Assembly: GCF_016735585.2 (NCBI RefSeq) | Contig: NZ_JAERSE020000003.1 | Coordinates: 310,001-374,000 of the forward strand | DNA length: 64,000 nucleotides | Source of the DNA: Chryseobacterium tagetis | GTDB taxonomy: Bacteria > Bacteroidota > Bacteroidia > Flavobacteriales > Weeksellaceae | Reading direction: 5' to 3' | Shown here: one piece after another, positions 7,717 to 16,497 of the stretch | How the letters are laid out: each line of letters starts with the position of its first letter | How positions within the stretch are numbered: the stretch's first letter is position 1 | Translations under genes and position numbers: made by a program | Notes under the pieces: model-generated | Databases searched by the model: none | The model's input: only the letters and a program-made list of their open reading frames with translations | What the model was told of the DNA's origin: nothing

Positions 7717-8658
7717 CTAATTATTTTTAGCTGAAAGCTGCTCACTTTTAATAATTTCAATTCCCTGTTTATAGGTGGTTGCCTGAAACTCCGGGAATCT
7801 GTTTCTGAATTTTGTATCATCAAAAATATTGTCATGCGCATACCTAGGAAGGAGTTCCAGTAATTCCTTGACACCTTTATTGAATAGTGAACCTATTTTA
7901 AAGATAAATTTTGGAACAACAGCATATTTCAGATTCCTGCCGTATATTCCAGAAGCGATACTAATAAATTCCCTGTAAGTAGGATGGCTTTTATCAACAG
8001 GAAGATGCCAAGTCTGTCCATAGGCGTCAGGTGTATTTCCGATCAAAGCAGTGGCACGACTAGCGTCAGGAGTCCATATCAAACTTCTTTTCTTTGCTGC
8101 GCTCAGAGGCACCTTTAGTTTTTTTTCTTCTTTAATATTGTTAAACACCAACGTGTTGGTAATACTCTGTGTTTTGCCCGGTCCATAAAATTCAGGAGCC
8201 CTGCAAATAACAGCTTCAAGTCCTCCGGACTGAATTTCCTTTAAAACCATTTCAGCCATTTTTCTCCTTACTTTTCCTTTTCTGCCTACTGGAGCAAATA
8301 TTGTTGCTTCAGTCAGGATTCGATCATCTTGGGGATACATATATGTATTGTCAAAGAAAACAAGTTTTGTTCCATTAATCTTGCAGGCGTCGATCACATT
8401 ACGAAGGATAAGTGGAAACTGTTTTTCCCAAAGATCAGAACTGATGGGAAGGCCTAATGTAAAATAAGCAATTTCGCTTCCTTTTACAGCTTCAATAGCT
8501 TTTTCACGGATGGATAGGTCAGCAGAAAATACCTCGTCCGTATCATTGATTTTTTTTGCCTCTCTGCTGACGATCCGGATATCAGAAGTAAAATTTCTTT
8601 TCAGCTCCCTAGCCAGTTCTTCACCGATTTGTCCATTTGCACCTAATATTGTTTGCAT
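7717..8658 (-). CDS. NAD(P)-dependent epimerase/reductase, extended SDR family
   Basis: About 313 residues from the ATG at 8658. The N-terminal Rossmann motif ILGANGQIGEEL identifies an NAD(P)-binding extended or atypical SDR; the middle (LVFFDNTYMYP) carries a Y in the position of the catalytic region. The family covers nucleotide-sugar epimerases, dihydroflavonol-type reductases and sterol dehydrogenase-like proteins; the substrate cannot be read. An upstream in-frame ATG at 8703 would overlap the stop of the aldehyde dehydrogenase and adds 15 residues ahead of the Rossmann strand, so 8658 is preferred. It sits between the aldehyde dehydrogenase and the AraC regulator in one operon. Confidence 0.85.
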   Translation of the reverse strand: MQTILGANGQIGEELARELKRNFTSDIRIVSREAKKINDTDEVFSADLSIREKAIEAVKGSEIAYFTLGLPISSDLWEKQFPLILRNVIDACKINGTKLVFFDNTYMYPQDDRILTEATIFAPVGRKGKVRRKMAEMVLKEIQSGGLEAVICRAPEFYGPGKTQSITNTLVFNNIKEEKKLKVPLSAAKKRSLIWTPDASRATALIGNTPDAYGQTWHLPVDKSHPTYREFISIASGIYGRNLKYAVVPKFIFKIGSLFNKGVKELLELLPRYAHDNIFDDTKFRNRFPEFQATTYKQGIEIIKSEQLSAKNN

Positions 8659-8699
8659 TCTATTGTATTTTAATTGTTTTAAAACGGATAAAATTATGA

Positions 8700-10061
8700 T
8701 CACATCACTTTTTTCAACCAGTGCATTTTTTTATCTGTGTAAGGGGGATATTTCCAGTTGGGTTCACCCCAGTTTGTTTTTTCGATCACTGATTTTTGAT
8801 GTGAGAATGTAAGAAAACCAAATTCACCATGGTAGTTTCCGATTCCTGAATTTCCAATTCCGCCAAATGGCAGATAATCACTTGTAATATGCATCAGAGT
8901 ATCGTTAATACATCCGCCACCAAAAGAAACCAGACTTAAAAGCTTTTCTTTTTCTTCTTCATTTTTTGTAAAAAGATAAGCTGCCAGAGGCTTTTCCCCA
9001 TCTATTATTTGTTGTAAAATCTCATCGTAGTCTTTATAGGCTATTACCGGGAATACCGGTCCAAAAATTTCCTCCTTCATGACATTATCCTCCCAAGTAA
9101 CATGATCCATAATCGTTGGTTCAAGATAGAGTGTTTCTGGATTAGATTTTCCACCATAAATAACTTTCGATTCATCAATAAGACCAATTAACCTGTCGAA
9201 ATTTCTTTTGTTAATGATACTAGTGTAATGTTCTGCTCCGTCTGAATAACTGATTTCGTTCAGCTTTTCCTTTATGATTTGCAATAATTTTCCCTTTACT
9301 GATTCTTGTACCAATAAATAATCAGGTGCAATGCAGGTCTGACCTCCATTTAGGAATTTTCCCCACACAAGTCTTTTAGCTGCGACCTCCAGATCGGCAG
9401 TTTCTGTAACGATGGCAGGAGATTTACCACCAAGCTCAAGGGTAACCGGAACAAGATTCTTGGCAGCAGCTTCATAGACAATCTGTCCTACTTTAGGGCT
9501 TCCAGTGAAAAATATCTTGTCAAAGCGAAATTTCAACAGTTCCGTTGTTTCCGGAATACCTCCTTCTGCAACATACAGATAGTTTGATGGAAAATTATTG
9601 TTAATGAGCTCAGCTAACAAGTGCATTATATTTTCCGGAAGCTCACTTGGCTTTATGGTACATGTATTTCCTGCAGCAATGGCACTTACCATCGGGCTTA
9701 GCGTAAGTTGATAAGGGTAGTTCCATGCACCAATTATTAGAGTTACCCCTAAAGGATCGTAATAGATATGGCTATTTCCTGGCTGTAAACTGAGCGCTGT
9801 TTTTACATTTTTTGGTTTGCTCAGTTTATCTAGATTTTTTAGAAAAAAATCTATTTCATTGTACACCAGATTTAACTCTGTAAGAAAAGTATCAAATCTT
9901 CCCTTTCGAAAATCTTTATATATCGCCTCATAAAGCCTTTCCTCATTTATCTTCAAAAGGTCTTTCAGCTTTAATAAAGTCTCTCTCCGAAAATCAACAT
10001 TTTTCGTTTGATGTGAATTAAAAAACTGCTTTTGTGACTGAAATATTGTATTGAAATCCAT
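8700..10061 (-). CDS. Aldehyde dehydrogenase (class 3-like)
   Basis: A 453-residue NAD(P)-dependent aldehyde dehydrogenase oxidising an aldehyde to its acid. It shows the oxyanion Asn in LIIGAWNYPYQL (N114), the general base E209 in LELGGKSP and the catalytic C243 in NGGQTCIAPDYLL. The short length and the NYP motif are typical of the class 3 / fatty-aldehyde or coniferyl-aldehyde group, which lacks the N-terminal extension of the larger ALDHs. It is the second gene of the operon, 26 bases after the acetoacetate-decarboxylase-like gene. The substrate is unknown; a medium-chain or aromatic aldehyde is plausible. Confidence 0.93.
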   Translation of the reverse strand: MDFNTIFQSQKQFFNSHQTKNVDFRRETLLKLKDLLKINEERLYEAIYKDFRKGRFDTFLTELNLVYNEIDFFLKNLDKLSKPKNVKTALSLQPGNSHIYYDPLGVTLIIGAWNYPYQLTLSPMVSAIAAGNTCTIKPSELPENIMHLLAELINNNFPSNYLYVAEGGIPETTELLKFRFDKIFFTGSPKVGQIVYEAAAKNLVPVTLELGGKSPAIVTETADLEVAAKRLVWGKFLNGGQTCIAPDYLLVQESVKGKLLQIIKEKLNEISYSDGAEHYTSIINKRNFDRLIGLIDESKVIYGGKSNPETLYLEPTIMDHVTWEDNVMKEEIFGPVFPVIAYKDYDEILQQIIDGEKPLAAYLFTKNEEEKEKLLSLVSFGGGCINDTLMHITSDYLPFGGIGNSGIGNYHGEFGFLTFSHQKSVIEKTNWGEPNWKYPPYTDKKMHWLKKVM

Positions 10062-10087
10062 TTTCTTAAGTTTTTAGATATAAGCTA

Positions 10088-11140
10088 TTATTTCTTTTCC
10101 TCTATTAGTTCAGGAGTATAAAGCGCTGCCTGAAATTCAGGTTGATAATCATAGCGTATTAGTTTACCCAAACCTAATGATTTTATGAATGCCGATAATG
10201 GGCCATCAGTAAGATTAAGCTCAATATCCTCTTTCTTTTTACTACTAGCTTTTTTCAGTGCTCTCACATCTGTAAATCCGTGTGTTAACTTTCCTTTTGC
10301 GTCTATATTGATGAAATTGGAACGAGTAATTTCCTGCTTGTTATTCTCAATATTCAGCTTTTTTCCTGCGATTGAGAAATCAATATTTCGCGATTCGTCA
10401 TAGAATTTGAATGATGTTGTATTTCCACTGTCATTATAATCAATTGGTATCGACCATTTCGGCAAATTGTATCCAACGACACCACGGACTCGAGCCAACT
10501 CCGTATCTACTGGAAGTTTTAGCACATATCCCCAAAGGTTTTTATTTTTCACCTCACCCATCAAAGAGAATATGCCCCAATTTCCTGCATTTGGTTTTGT
10601 AGTTACGATAGAAATTGACAATTCATTATAGGAATCGTTGTCACAGTAATGATAGGCATATGCTGTTATAGCGATCAGTCCACGTCCTGGAGTTATTGAA
10701 ATCGGTTTTACTATATCTCTAACTTCGGCTGGGATCAGTTTTTTTAATGTTTTCATATCAGCGGTGTAGATTACGGTGATACTGCTGTTGCTATAGTAAA
10801 AATTTGGAGAATAAGTGGTAAATCCAACCTCCTTTTTCTGCTTTTGAATAGTTTTGAACCAGCTTAAATCGATCTCCGGAGCTTCTTTTTCAATGATAGC
10901 TAGTGGCGGATTGGAACGGAATCTATCATAAAGACCATCTTTTAAAACAGGAACTTTATGTCCTGCAAGATCTATGATAGTCTGTTTGGGTTTAATCGTG
11001 TCCATTGTTACGTAATTTATGTTATTATCATTTGCTTTGCCTACAAAAGAATTTGTAATGGGATTATTATAGGTTGCAGCAATTCCTAAGAAAGATATTC
11101 CAACACCAGCAACGGTAGTAATCAATTTTAAAGTATTCAT
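10088..11140 (-). CDS. Acetoacetate decarboxylase-family protein with N-terminal membrane/signal segment
   Basis: A 350-residue protein with an N-terminal hydrophobic segment (LITTVAGVGISFLGIAATY, residues 6-24) followed by an acetoacetate decarboxylase-like domain from about residue 110. E173 in YNELSIS and K228 in GYNLPKWS align by eye with the conserved Glu and Schiff-base Lys of the family, although the second Lys of the usual KK pair is Trp here. Many members of this wider family are not decarboxylases but lyases or aldolase-dehydratases. Predicted export is unusual for the family. It is the promoter-proximal gene of the operon and is preceded by the conserved block at 11161-11227. Confidence 0.75.
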   Translation of the reverse strand: MNTLKLITTVAGVGISFLGIAATYNNPITNSFVGKANDNNINYVTMDTIKPKQTIIDLAGHKVPVLKDGLYDRFRSNPPLAIIEKEAPEIDLSWFKTIQKQKKEVGFTTYSPNFYYSNSSITVIYTADMKTLKKLIPAEVRDIVKPISITPGRGLIAITAYAYHYCDNDSYNELSISIVTTKPNAGNWGIFSLMGEVKNKNLWGYVLKLPVDTELARVRGVVGYNLPKWSIPIDYNDSGNTTSFKFYDESRNIDFSIAGKKLNIENNKQEITRSNFINIDAKGKLTHGFTDVRALKKASSKKKEDIELNLTDGPLSAFIKSLGLGKLIRYDYQPEFQAALYTPELIEEKK

Positions 11141-11160
11141 TCGATGTTATTTTGATAAGA

Positions 11161-11227
11161 CAAAGTTCGGAAGAAGTAGGATTGTAAGAGTAGCTTAATT
11201 AAGGCAAGTTGTAACAAAATCTCTGAA
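11161..11227 (-). promoter_or_regulatory. Conserved activator/promoter block, copy B (before ADC-family gene)
   Basis: CAAAGTTC at 11161-11168 (minus strand GAACTTTG) and a 31-base block at 11197-11227 repeat the arrangement of copy A at 6681-6747, with 28/31 identity in the block and the same 36-base start-to-start spacing. It lies 20 bases before the ATG at 11140. Conservation of spacing argues for a real regulator-polymerase geometry rather than chance. Confidence 0.65.
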
Positions 11228-11356
11228 ATACTATTAAGGTATTAGAAGACTCTTTTAATATTTTAGGAAGATCTTGCATAAGGCTCTTCAAATGTATATT
11301 ATGATTACAGTTACTCTTTAGTGTCAGTTTGAACCTTTCTGAAAAATTTAACATAG

Positions 11357-11931
11357 ATGAATACAGGTATAATAAAGAAATTCAGTTCTTTATATAGTAG
11401 CTGGAACATTAATCATTCTTTTTTTAATATTGTTTTAACTTCTCATTCAAAATTTGATGTTGTATATAAACCAAATGACAAGATGATAGCTATGATCAAT
11501 GCTGAAATTGATAAAGAAAAAAATGAGCATATTCAAAGTATTGAATATAAAGGCTATATTCAGGAAAGCCGTCACAATAAGACCTATCGGAGGTTATGCC
11601 CGATATTGAGTTAAATCTACAAAATCAAGAAATTATATCGTATTGAAAATAGAGTTTACTAATGGTAAAGTAGTGACCAAGGTTACACTGGTCAAAATGT
11701 ACCAGGTTTTATGTAACCCTCTTTATTGATGGAAGTAATTATAAAAAGGGTAAGGCAATAAAGGTATATACTAATGGACAAGAGCGAAAAAAATTACCTG
11801 AATGGGCGGTTCCAGATATTAGTCTGATGATAGATAGTGCTATTTCTTATGATTTTATACAAAATAGAGACTTTTATTTTGCTCCTTATAAAAAGCAACA
11901 AGATATTGACATAGAGTGGAAGGATAGGTAA
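11357..11931 (+). pseudogene. Broken hypothetical gene
   Basis: Three coherent segments read in different frames. The first runs from an ATG at 11357 (MNTGIIKKFSSLYSSWNINH and on) to about 11590; the second includes IEFTNGKVVTKVTLVKMY near 11645-11700; the third runs from TLFIDGSNYKKGKAIKVY at about 11717 through GQERKKLPEWAVPDISLMID to a stop at 11929-11931. Normal protein-like composition in each and the frame jumps between them indicate a decayed gene rather than random DNA. I do not recognise the family; lysine-rich beta-type sequence is all that can be seen. Confidence 0.45.
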
Positions 11932-11990
11932 TTTATTTCAATTTCTAAAGAATCTAAGTTCAAATATTGATATGGTAAAGTACCGTTAAT

Positions 11991-12024
11991 AAAGTAAAGC
12001 AATACTAATGTGTTACTTTACTTT
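11991..12024 (+). terminator. AAAGTAAAG hairpin, right copy
   Basis: AAAGTAAAG (11991-11999) pairs with CTTTACTTT (12016-12024). The core matches the hairpin at 4118-4156 and is likewise followed by TTTTTATTCT. It lies about 65 bases before the second tRNA-like end, which mirrors the left side of the island. Confidence 0.4.
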
Positions 12025-12087
12025 TAAGTACATAGAGTTTTTATTCTATTTAATACTTTCAAAGAAAGATAATAATGGCAGAAGTAG

Positions 12088-12112
12088 TTCGACTGGACTC
12101 CCTCTCTCCCCG
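12088..12112 (+). other. tRNA-like 3' end, right copy
   Basis: TTCGACT is followed by ACTCCCTC, TCTCCCC and G: T-loop, 3' T-stem, 3' acceptor strand and a serine-type discriminator, with a five-base duplication-like insertion (GGACT). The following CGCTTA is shared with the left copy at 4494-4499. No complete tRNA precedes it. I read it as a second attachment-site relic in the same orientation; certainty is limited. Confidence 0.4.
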
Positions 12113-12295
12113 CTTAGAAAGCCTTTTATCCAAAAACTCTCTTTTTTTCGTATATTAAAAATTATTTCTATTTCATTTTCAAATGATTATATAATGAAAA
12201 TATTGAACATTATAGGTGTTAGATAGGAAGGGAAACTAACTTATTTTGTTTTTAACCCTCTTAATGCTGTTTTCAAGCGAAGTGGAAATCGTTTT

Positions 12296-12315
12296 GCCAC
12301 GAATTTGCCACAACT
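12296..12315 (-). repeat. 20-base inverted-repeat partner (right)
   Basis: GCCACGAATTTGCCACAACT is the reverse complement, with one mismatch, of 4414-4433. It has TTTTGCCAC just before it, giving three TTGCCAC-like units in 25 bases, a pattern expected of recombinase arm-binding sites. It lies 166 bases before the TPR gene. Confidence 0.6.
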
Positions 12316-12481
12316 TTTATTTAAACTGCTTTTTATTGTCTTTGCGGAAGAGAGCTAACTAAAATATTATCGGCATGAAGAGGCCAATTGTGGAAATAAA
12401 AAATTGAATTGCGCAAATAGGCTGCGCTGGGTCAGTTTTATTTTGTACCTACTAATGAAAAAAAGTCTAAATTAGCTTATC

Positions 12482-14947
12482 ATGGAAGAAATTAAAGACA
12501 TAAGAGAAGACAATTATCAGGAATCGATAAATATTGCCTGGGAAGCGTATCATGCGAACAATATAGATGAGGTCGAATCCGCATGCCTGAAAATGATTGA
12601 AGACTATCCAGAGAAAGCCAATTGTCACTATTTAATGGGGCTAGTGTATCATAGTAGAAAAAATTTCCAGAAAGCTGCTGATGAGTTTCTAATTTCTATC
12701 CAAAACGATAAGGCCGGCAAGAACAATGGATACGCCTATTATTGGTTAGGTTTGTCCTATGCCGAACGTTCCTGGTTTACATCAGATGATGGTGCAGTTT
12801 ATATTTACGACAAAGCACAATCAGAGGCCTATCATAAGTTGGCGAGCGAATCGTTGCACTTTCCACCCCATGCACTTCTCCATTTTAAATATAGTGTGAA
12901 AGGGCAGGATAAAATTGAACTGCTGGAAAAGGGAATTGCTCATTACCCTGAAATGCCCGATTTTTATGTGTTACTTGCAGAACACTATAAAAGCCAGGGA
13001 ATGTCAAATTTGCAACTAGGATCATTGAACCGTGCAGTTGAAAAGGGAATTGAATCTGCCTCTGTGCAGTTCAATTTAGGCCAGTATTATCTTTCCGGAG
13101 GAAATTATGATCTATCAGCAATCCACTTTGCCCAGGCTTTAAAATTAAACGAGAATACCAGCTGTAATTCTTACATTAATTACTATCAGGGACGCTGTGC
13201 CGAGCTCGTTGGTGATAAAATTTCTGCAGAACAGTTTTATCTTGCTGCATATGATCAGGAAATAAATTCTCAAGACAGTCTTTTTGGTTTCTTTGGTTTG
13301 TTTACTTTGTATTGTGATTTAGATAATCGTCAGAAAATTGATGAGTTGATTCTCAACCTCAACATTAATCACGATTTGCTCTGTGAAGGAGGCCGGGTAT
13401 CTGGTGGTCCGGTATTTCTGGCTGAACACGCAGTAGATCACATTGAGATTTCGAACTTTGAACAAATTATGGTCAAGCTTGGAAAGCTAAAGTTAGACCG
13501 TGCGAAACGCTTATTAAACGGTAAAATTTGGTTATTACGTTATTTTGTTGCTGGTCAACTTGGCAAATACCAGGATCAGTATAAGGCTGTTAAAAATTCA
13601 ATGAAATTTCTTAATCATTACCACTATGATTTCCTTTATTCATTATATGCAGAAGCTTTAAGCCAGATCATTTCTTATAAGGCGGACACCATTATCGAAC
13701 GAAATAAACTATTTGATAACCTTATTTCAGATCTGGGGAGCTGGAACGAGCTTTCAACACATATTGCCTATTACGCTAACGACCTGTTTAAACTTTTCTT
13801 CGACGATCAGAGCTATCAAAAGATAATAGATCTTTCATCATTCTTTTCAAAAGACCAGTTGTCGGAAAACGATTGCCTGTTCAGGCTTGCTTATGCTTAC
13901 GCTGAGCTGGATCAGAATACAAAAGCCGAGGAAATGTACCAAGATTACCTCCTGAAAAATGGGGATAGTACAGCTGTACTAAATAACCTTGGTAATCTAT
14001 TCGATTCAAGGGGGGATTATACTGGCGCAATTGCGCTTTACAAGCGTGGACTACTCATTGACAGTAAGCATGAAAACCTGAATTCTAACTTGAAGGTTAC
14101 CATGAAAAAATTATCGTTGGCCAATGAAAAGGCCGCGCAGGAAATAAGTTTACAGCAGGAATACCAGTCGGCGGTTAACTTACTAAAAAACGAGAATGAC
14201 TTTGTTCTTGACAAGCTAGCCCAATTTATTGACAGAATCAAAAATGACGCTGCTTTTGACAACTGGAAAGTTCCGATACCACGTTATAATTTTCAAAAAT
14301 ACCTAGCAGTCAACAAACAAGTAGCAGATTCCCTGTTGACACAATGGCTGAAAAAACAATATTTGGTGGACACCAAAGAGCGGGATGATTATAATGTGAT
14401 TATTTATTCAATCAATCCGTATCTGAGAGAAGAGATAAACCGAATTCAAAAACACAAAATTCCGCAGAAATGGGTGGACGGATTTGTGGGGTTATCAGCG
14501 GATACACTCGAAGCAAAAGGCTACTTCACATTGTTGACACGTGCAGGAGCCTTAACTGATAAATACAAAGTATTATTTAAACGTGACCTCGACGAATTGT
14601 TTTTTAATTATCTCTTAGGTCATCAAAAAGCTACGATTGTTTTATCTGGATCGTTAGTTGAACTGGCCTTAATATATCATTGTGAAATCAAGGGGATAAC
14701 AACGATTTCGGTTCAAGATGGTACGAAAAAGAAAAACAAGGCGCTTTATTCTACCGTCCTCAATGAGTTGATCACCTTTGCTGAGGATCAAAAATTCTTT
14801 GGTCAAGACTTTACACATTTAAGTAACCTCTCAAGAATCTATAGAAATTTCGTTCATCCTGGTAAAGAACTAAAGGATGGAATAGACAGCCCTAAAGCAG
14901 ATCTTTGTTTTATCAGCACAATCGAAATTCTTAAAAGAATTTTATAG
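12482..14947 (+). CDS. TPR-repeat protein with HEPN-like C-terminal domain
   Basis: An 821-residue soluble protein without signal peptide. Residues 1-120 and about 440-560 contain tetratricopeptide-like helical pairs (CHYLMGLVYHSRKNFQKAAD; TAVLNNLGNLFDSRGDYTGA). After a charged helix (about 560-640) the last 130 residues read LVELALIYHCEI, then LNELITFAEDQKFFGQ, then LSRIYRNFVHPGKE: the pattern of HEPN-like all-helical domains whose RN..H element is often an RNase site. TPR plus HEPN-like modules are frequent in phage-defence and stress proteins, and this gene sits at the edge of a decayed island. A defence role is inference only. It is a single-gene unit; no toxin-antitoxin partner is adjacent. 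Confidence 0.7.
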   Translation: MEEIKDIREDNYQESINIAWEAYHANNIDEVESACLKMIEDYPEKANCHYLMGLVYHSRKNFQKAADEFLISIQNDKAGKNNGYAYYWLGLSYAERSWFTSDDGAVYIYDKAQSEAYHKLASESLHFPPHALLHFKYSVKGQDKIELLEKGIAHYPEMPDFYVLLAEHYKSQGMSNLQLGSLNRAVEKGIESASVQFNLGQYYLSGGNYDLSAIHFAQALKLNENTSCNSYINYYQGRCAELVGDKISAEQFYLAAYDQEINSQDSLFGFFGLFTLYCDLDNRQKIDELILNLNINHDLLCEGGRVSGGPVFLAEHAVDHIEISNFEQIMVKLGKLKLDRAKRLLNGKIWLLRYFVAGQLGKYQDQYKAVKNSMKFLNHYHYDFLYSLYAEALSQIISYKADTIIERNKLFDNLISDLGSWNELSTHIAYYANDLFKLFFDDQSYQKIIDLSSFFSKDQLSENDCLFRLAYAYAELDQNTKAEEMYQDYLLKNGDSTAVLNNLGNLFDSRGDYTGAIALYKRGLLIDSKHENLNSNLKVTMKKLSLANEKAAQEISLQQEYQSAVNLLKNENDFVLDKLAQFIDRIKNDAAFDNWKVPIPRYNFQKYLAVNKQVADSLLTQWLKKQYLVDTKERDDYNVIIYSINPYLREEINRIQKHKIPQKWVDGFVGLSADTLEAKGYFTLLTRAGALTDKYKVLFKRDLDELFFNYLLGHQKATIVLSGSLVELALIYHCEIKGITTISVQDGTKKKNKALYSTVLNELITFAEDQKFFGQDFTHLSNLSRIYRNFVHPGKELKDGIDSPKADLCFISTIEILKRIL

Positions 14948-15232
14948 AATCGACTGGTTTGGTACTTGGCCAATTTCGAGTTTAGTTGCTTTGAACTTTC
15001 AGCTACTTTTTAATTTTGACAATTAATATTTTCAAATCCTTTATAATCGCAATAGAAATGTAAAAGTGAAAATGGATTACAAACCCACTAACATTTAGTA
15101 TTTATTGGAAAAATAAATAAAAAGGCAATTCGATTGGGTATATGAATATTTTATCTGTAGTGGTTGATTCTATTTGAACAAAATCGTAACTTAGTTTTAA
15201 GAATTATCTGTTTGTGAGAGATTGGTACTGGG

Positions 15233-15294
15233 TTGTCCCTCAAAAGAAGTTATAGCCCTAAAATAGGGTATGTCAATTTTTTGTATCGGAAAGT
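15233..15294 (+). repeat. 62-base direct repeat, copy 2, within a 382-base gap
   Basis: Copy 2 of the block at 4179-4240, 35 bases before the serine hydrolase ATG at 15330. The TTG at 15281-15283 could act as a -33 element with TATACTTT at 15306-15313 as a weak -7, so this copy may include a working promoter. The rest of the 14948-15329 gap is AT-rich with no gene that I can support. Confidence 0.65.
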
Positions 15295-15329
15295 AACATC
15301 CGAAATATACTTTATATCCATTATTTTAA

Positions 15330-16442
15330 ATGAAAGACTATTTTAAAATACTCGCTTTTCTTTTTCTATCATTGAATGCTTCAGCTCAAAACCTTGAATC
15401 AAAAATTAAAAAGTTTATTGATTCAACGTATCTGGCGAATCCTAAAGCTGTTGGTTTTGCTTTTCATTTGGAAGCTCCGGATCAGCATTTATCATTTAAT
15501 TATGCGGTAGGTCTTTCTAACAGAGAAACCAGAGAGCATTTGTCTGCAGAACAGCCTGTACTGATGGCAAGTACAACAAAGCCTTATGTCTCTGCGAGTA
15601 TTTTACGATTGATGGAAGAGGGGAAATTAGATATCAGTGAACCGATTAACAAATATCTTGGAGCAAAATCGGTAAAATCTCTTACAGATGCAGGATATCA
15701 TCTTAGTCAGATTACTGTAAAGCATCTTCTTTCTCATACATCGGGGATTAGAGATTATGTAGATGAGGGATATTTTAAATTCATCAGAGAACATCCCAAG
15801 CATGAATGGACCCGTGATGAGCAGATAGAGAGATCCGGAAGGATCGGAGGTCCTTTAACTGAGCCAGGAAAAGGTTTTCAATATGCAGATATTAATTTTG
15901 TGTTATTGACTGAAATTATTGAAAATATTACCAAGCAGCCGTATTATATTGCAATGAGAAAATTATTGAATTATAAAAAGCTTGGACTAAAAAGTACACG
16001 TTTTGCCAAATTCGAAAAAACAGATAAAAATATACTTCCACAAGCACATCAGTATTGGGATGAATTTGGATGGGATACTTACGATCTAGATCCTTCATGG
16101 GATTTGTACGGCGGAGGTGGAATGGTGGCCAATGTTGAAGATATGGCTTTGTTTTTCCAAAAACTCTTTAATGGGAAAGTGATAAAAGATAAAAAAATAC
16201 TTGCCTTGATGACTCAGGATGTACCGCCTAATTTAGAGATCAATTATTGTTTGGGAATCCGAAAAATAAAATATGCAGGTCTTATGGGATACAATCACGG
16301 AGGAGGATTGGGTACAGATGTGATCTATATCCCTGAACTGAATGCAACGGTTTCTGTTGCTTCCCTTGAAGTTTCATATCGTCCTACAGCACTTGAAATT
16401 AGTAAAGAAGCTATCCGCCTTTTACAATTAAATAAAAACTAA
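15330..16442 (+). CDS. Secreted serine hydrolase, class C beta-lactamase fold
   Basis: 370 residues with signal peptide ending near SLNASAQ. SxxK is S81-T-T-K84. The second motif, usually YxN, reads Y185-A-D187, so the Asn is replaced by Asp; a G-rich histidine motif, NHGGGLG, stands for KTG/HxG. With the Asp change it could still be an active esterase or D-peptidase, but a classical beta-lactamase is unlikely. It follows one copy of the 62-base repeat and converges on the TonB-type receptor, sharing a bidirectional terminator. Substrate unknown. Confidence 0.85.
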   Translation: MKDYFKILAFLFLSLNASAQNLESKIKKFIDSTYLANPKAVGFAFHLEAPDQHLSFNYAVGLSNRETREHLSAEQPVLMASTTKPYVSASILRLMEEGKLDISEPINKYLGAKSVKSLTDAGYHLSQITVKHLLSHTSGIRDYVDEGYFKFIREHPKHEWTRDEQIERSGRIGGPLTEPGKGFQYADINFVLLTEIIENITKQPYYIAMRKLLNYKKLGLKSTRFAKFEKTDKNILPQAHQYWDEFGWDTYDLDPSWDLYGGGGMVANVEDMALFFQKLFNGKVIKDKKILALMTQDVPPNLEINYCLGIRKIKYAGLMGYNHGGGLGTDVIYIPELNATVSVASLEVSYRPTALEISKEAIRLLQLNKN

Positions 16443-16465
16443 GCAACTTTCTACAGAATAAAAAT

Positions 16466-16494
16466 AAAAAAGGTCGAAATTTTCGACCTTTTTC
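16466..16494. terminator. Bidirectional terminator
   Basis: A-tract, GGTCGAAA, one T, TTTCGACC and a T-tract: a symmetric hairpin between the convergent serine hydrolase (ends 16442) and receptor gene (ends 16498). It should work on both strands. Confidence 0.85.
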
Positions 16495-16497
16495 TGT

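Noticed and set aside
12008..12226. Plus-strand open frame of 72 codons
   Set aside because: It runs through the tRNA-like 3' end and is AT-rich with Phe/Ile/Ser runs; the repeat structure explains the region better.
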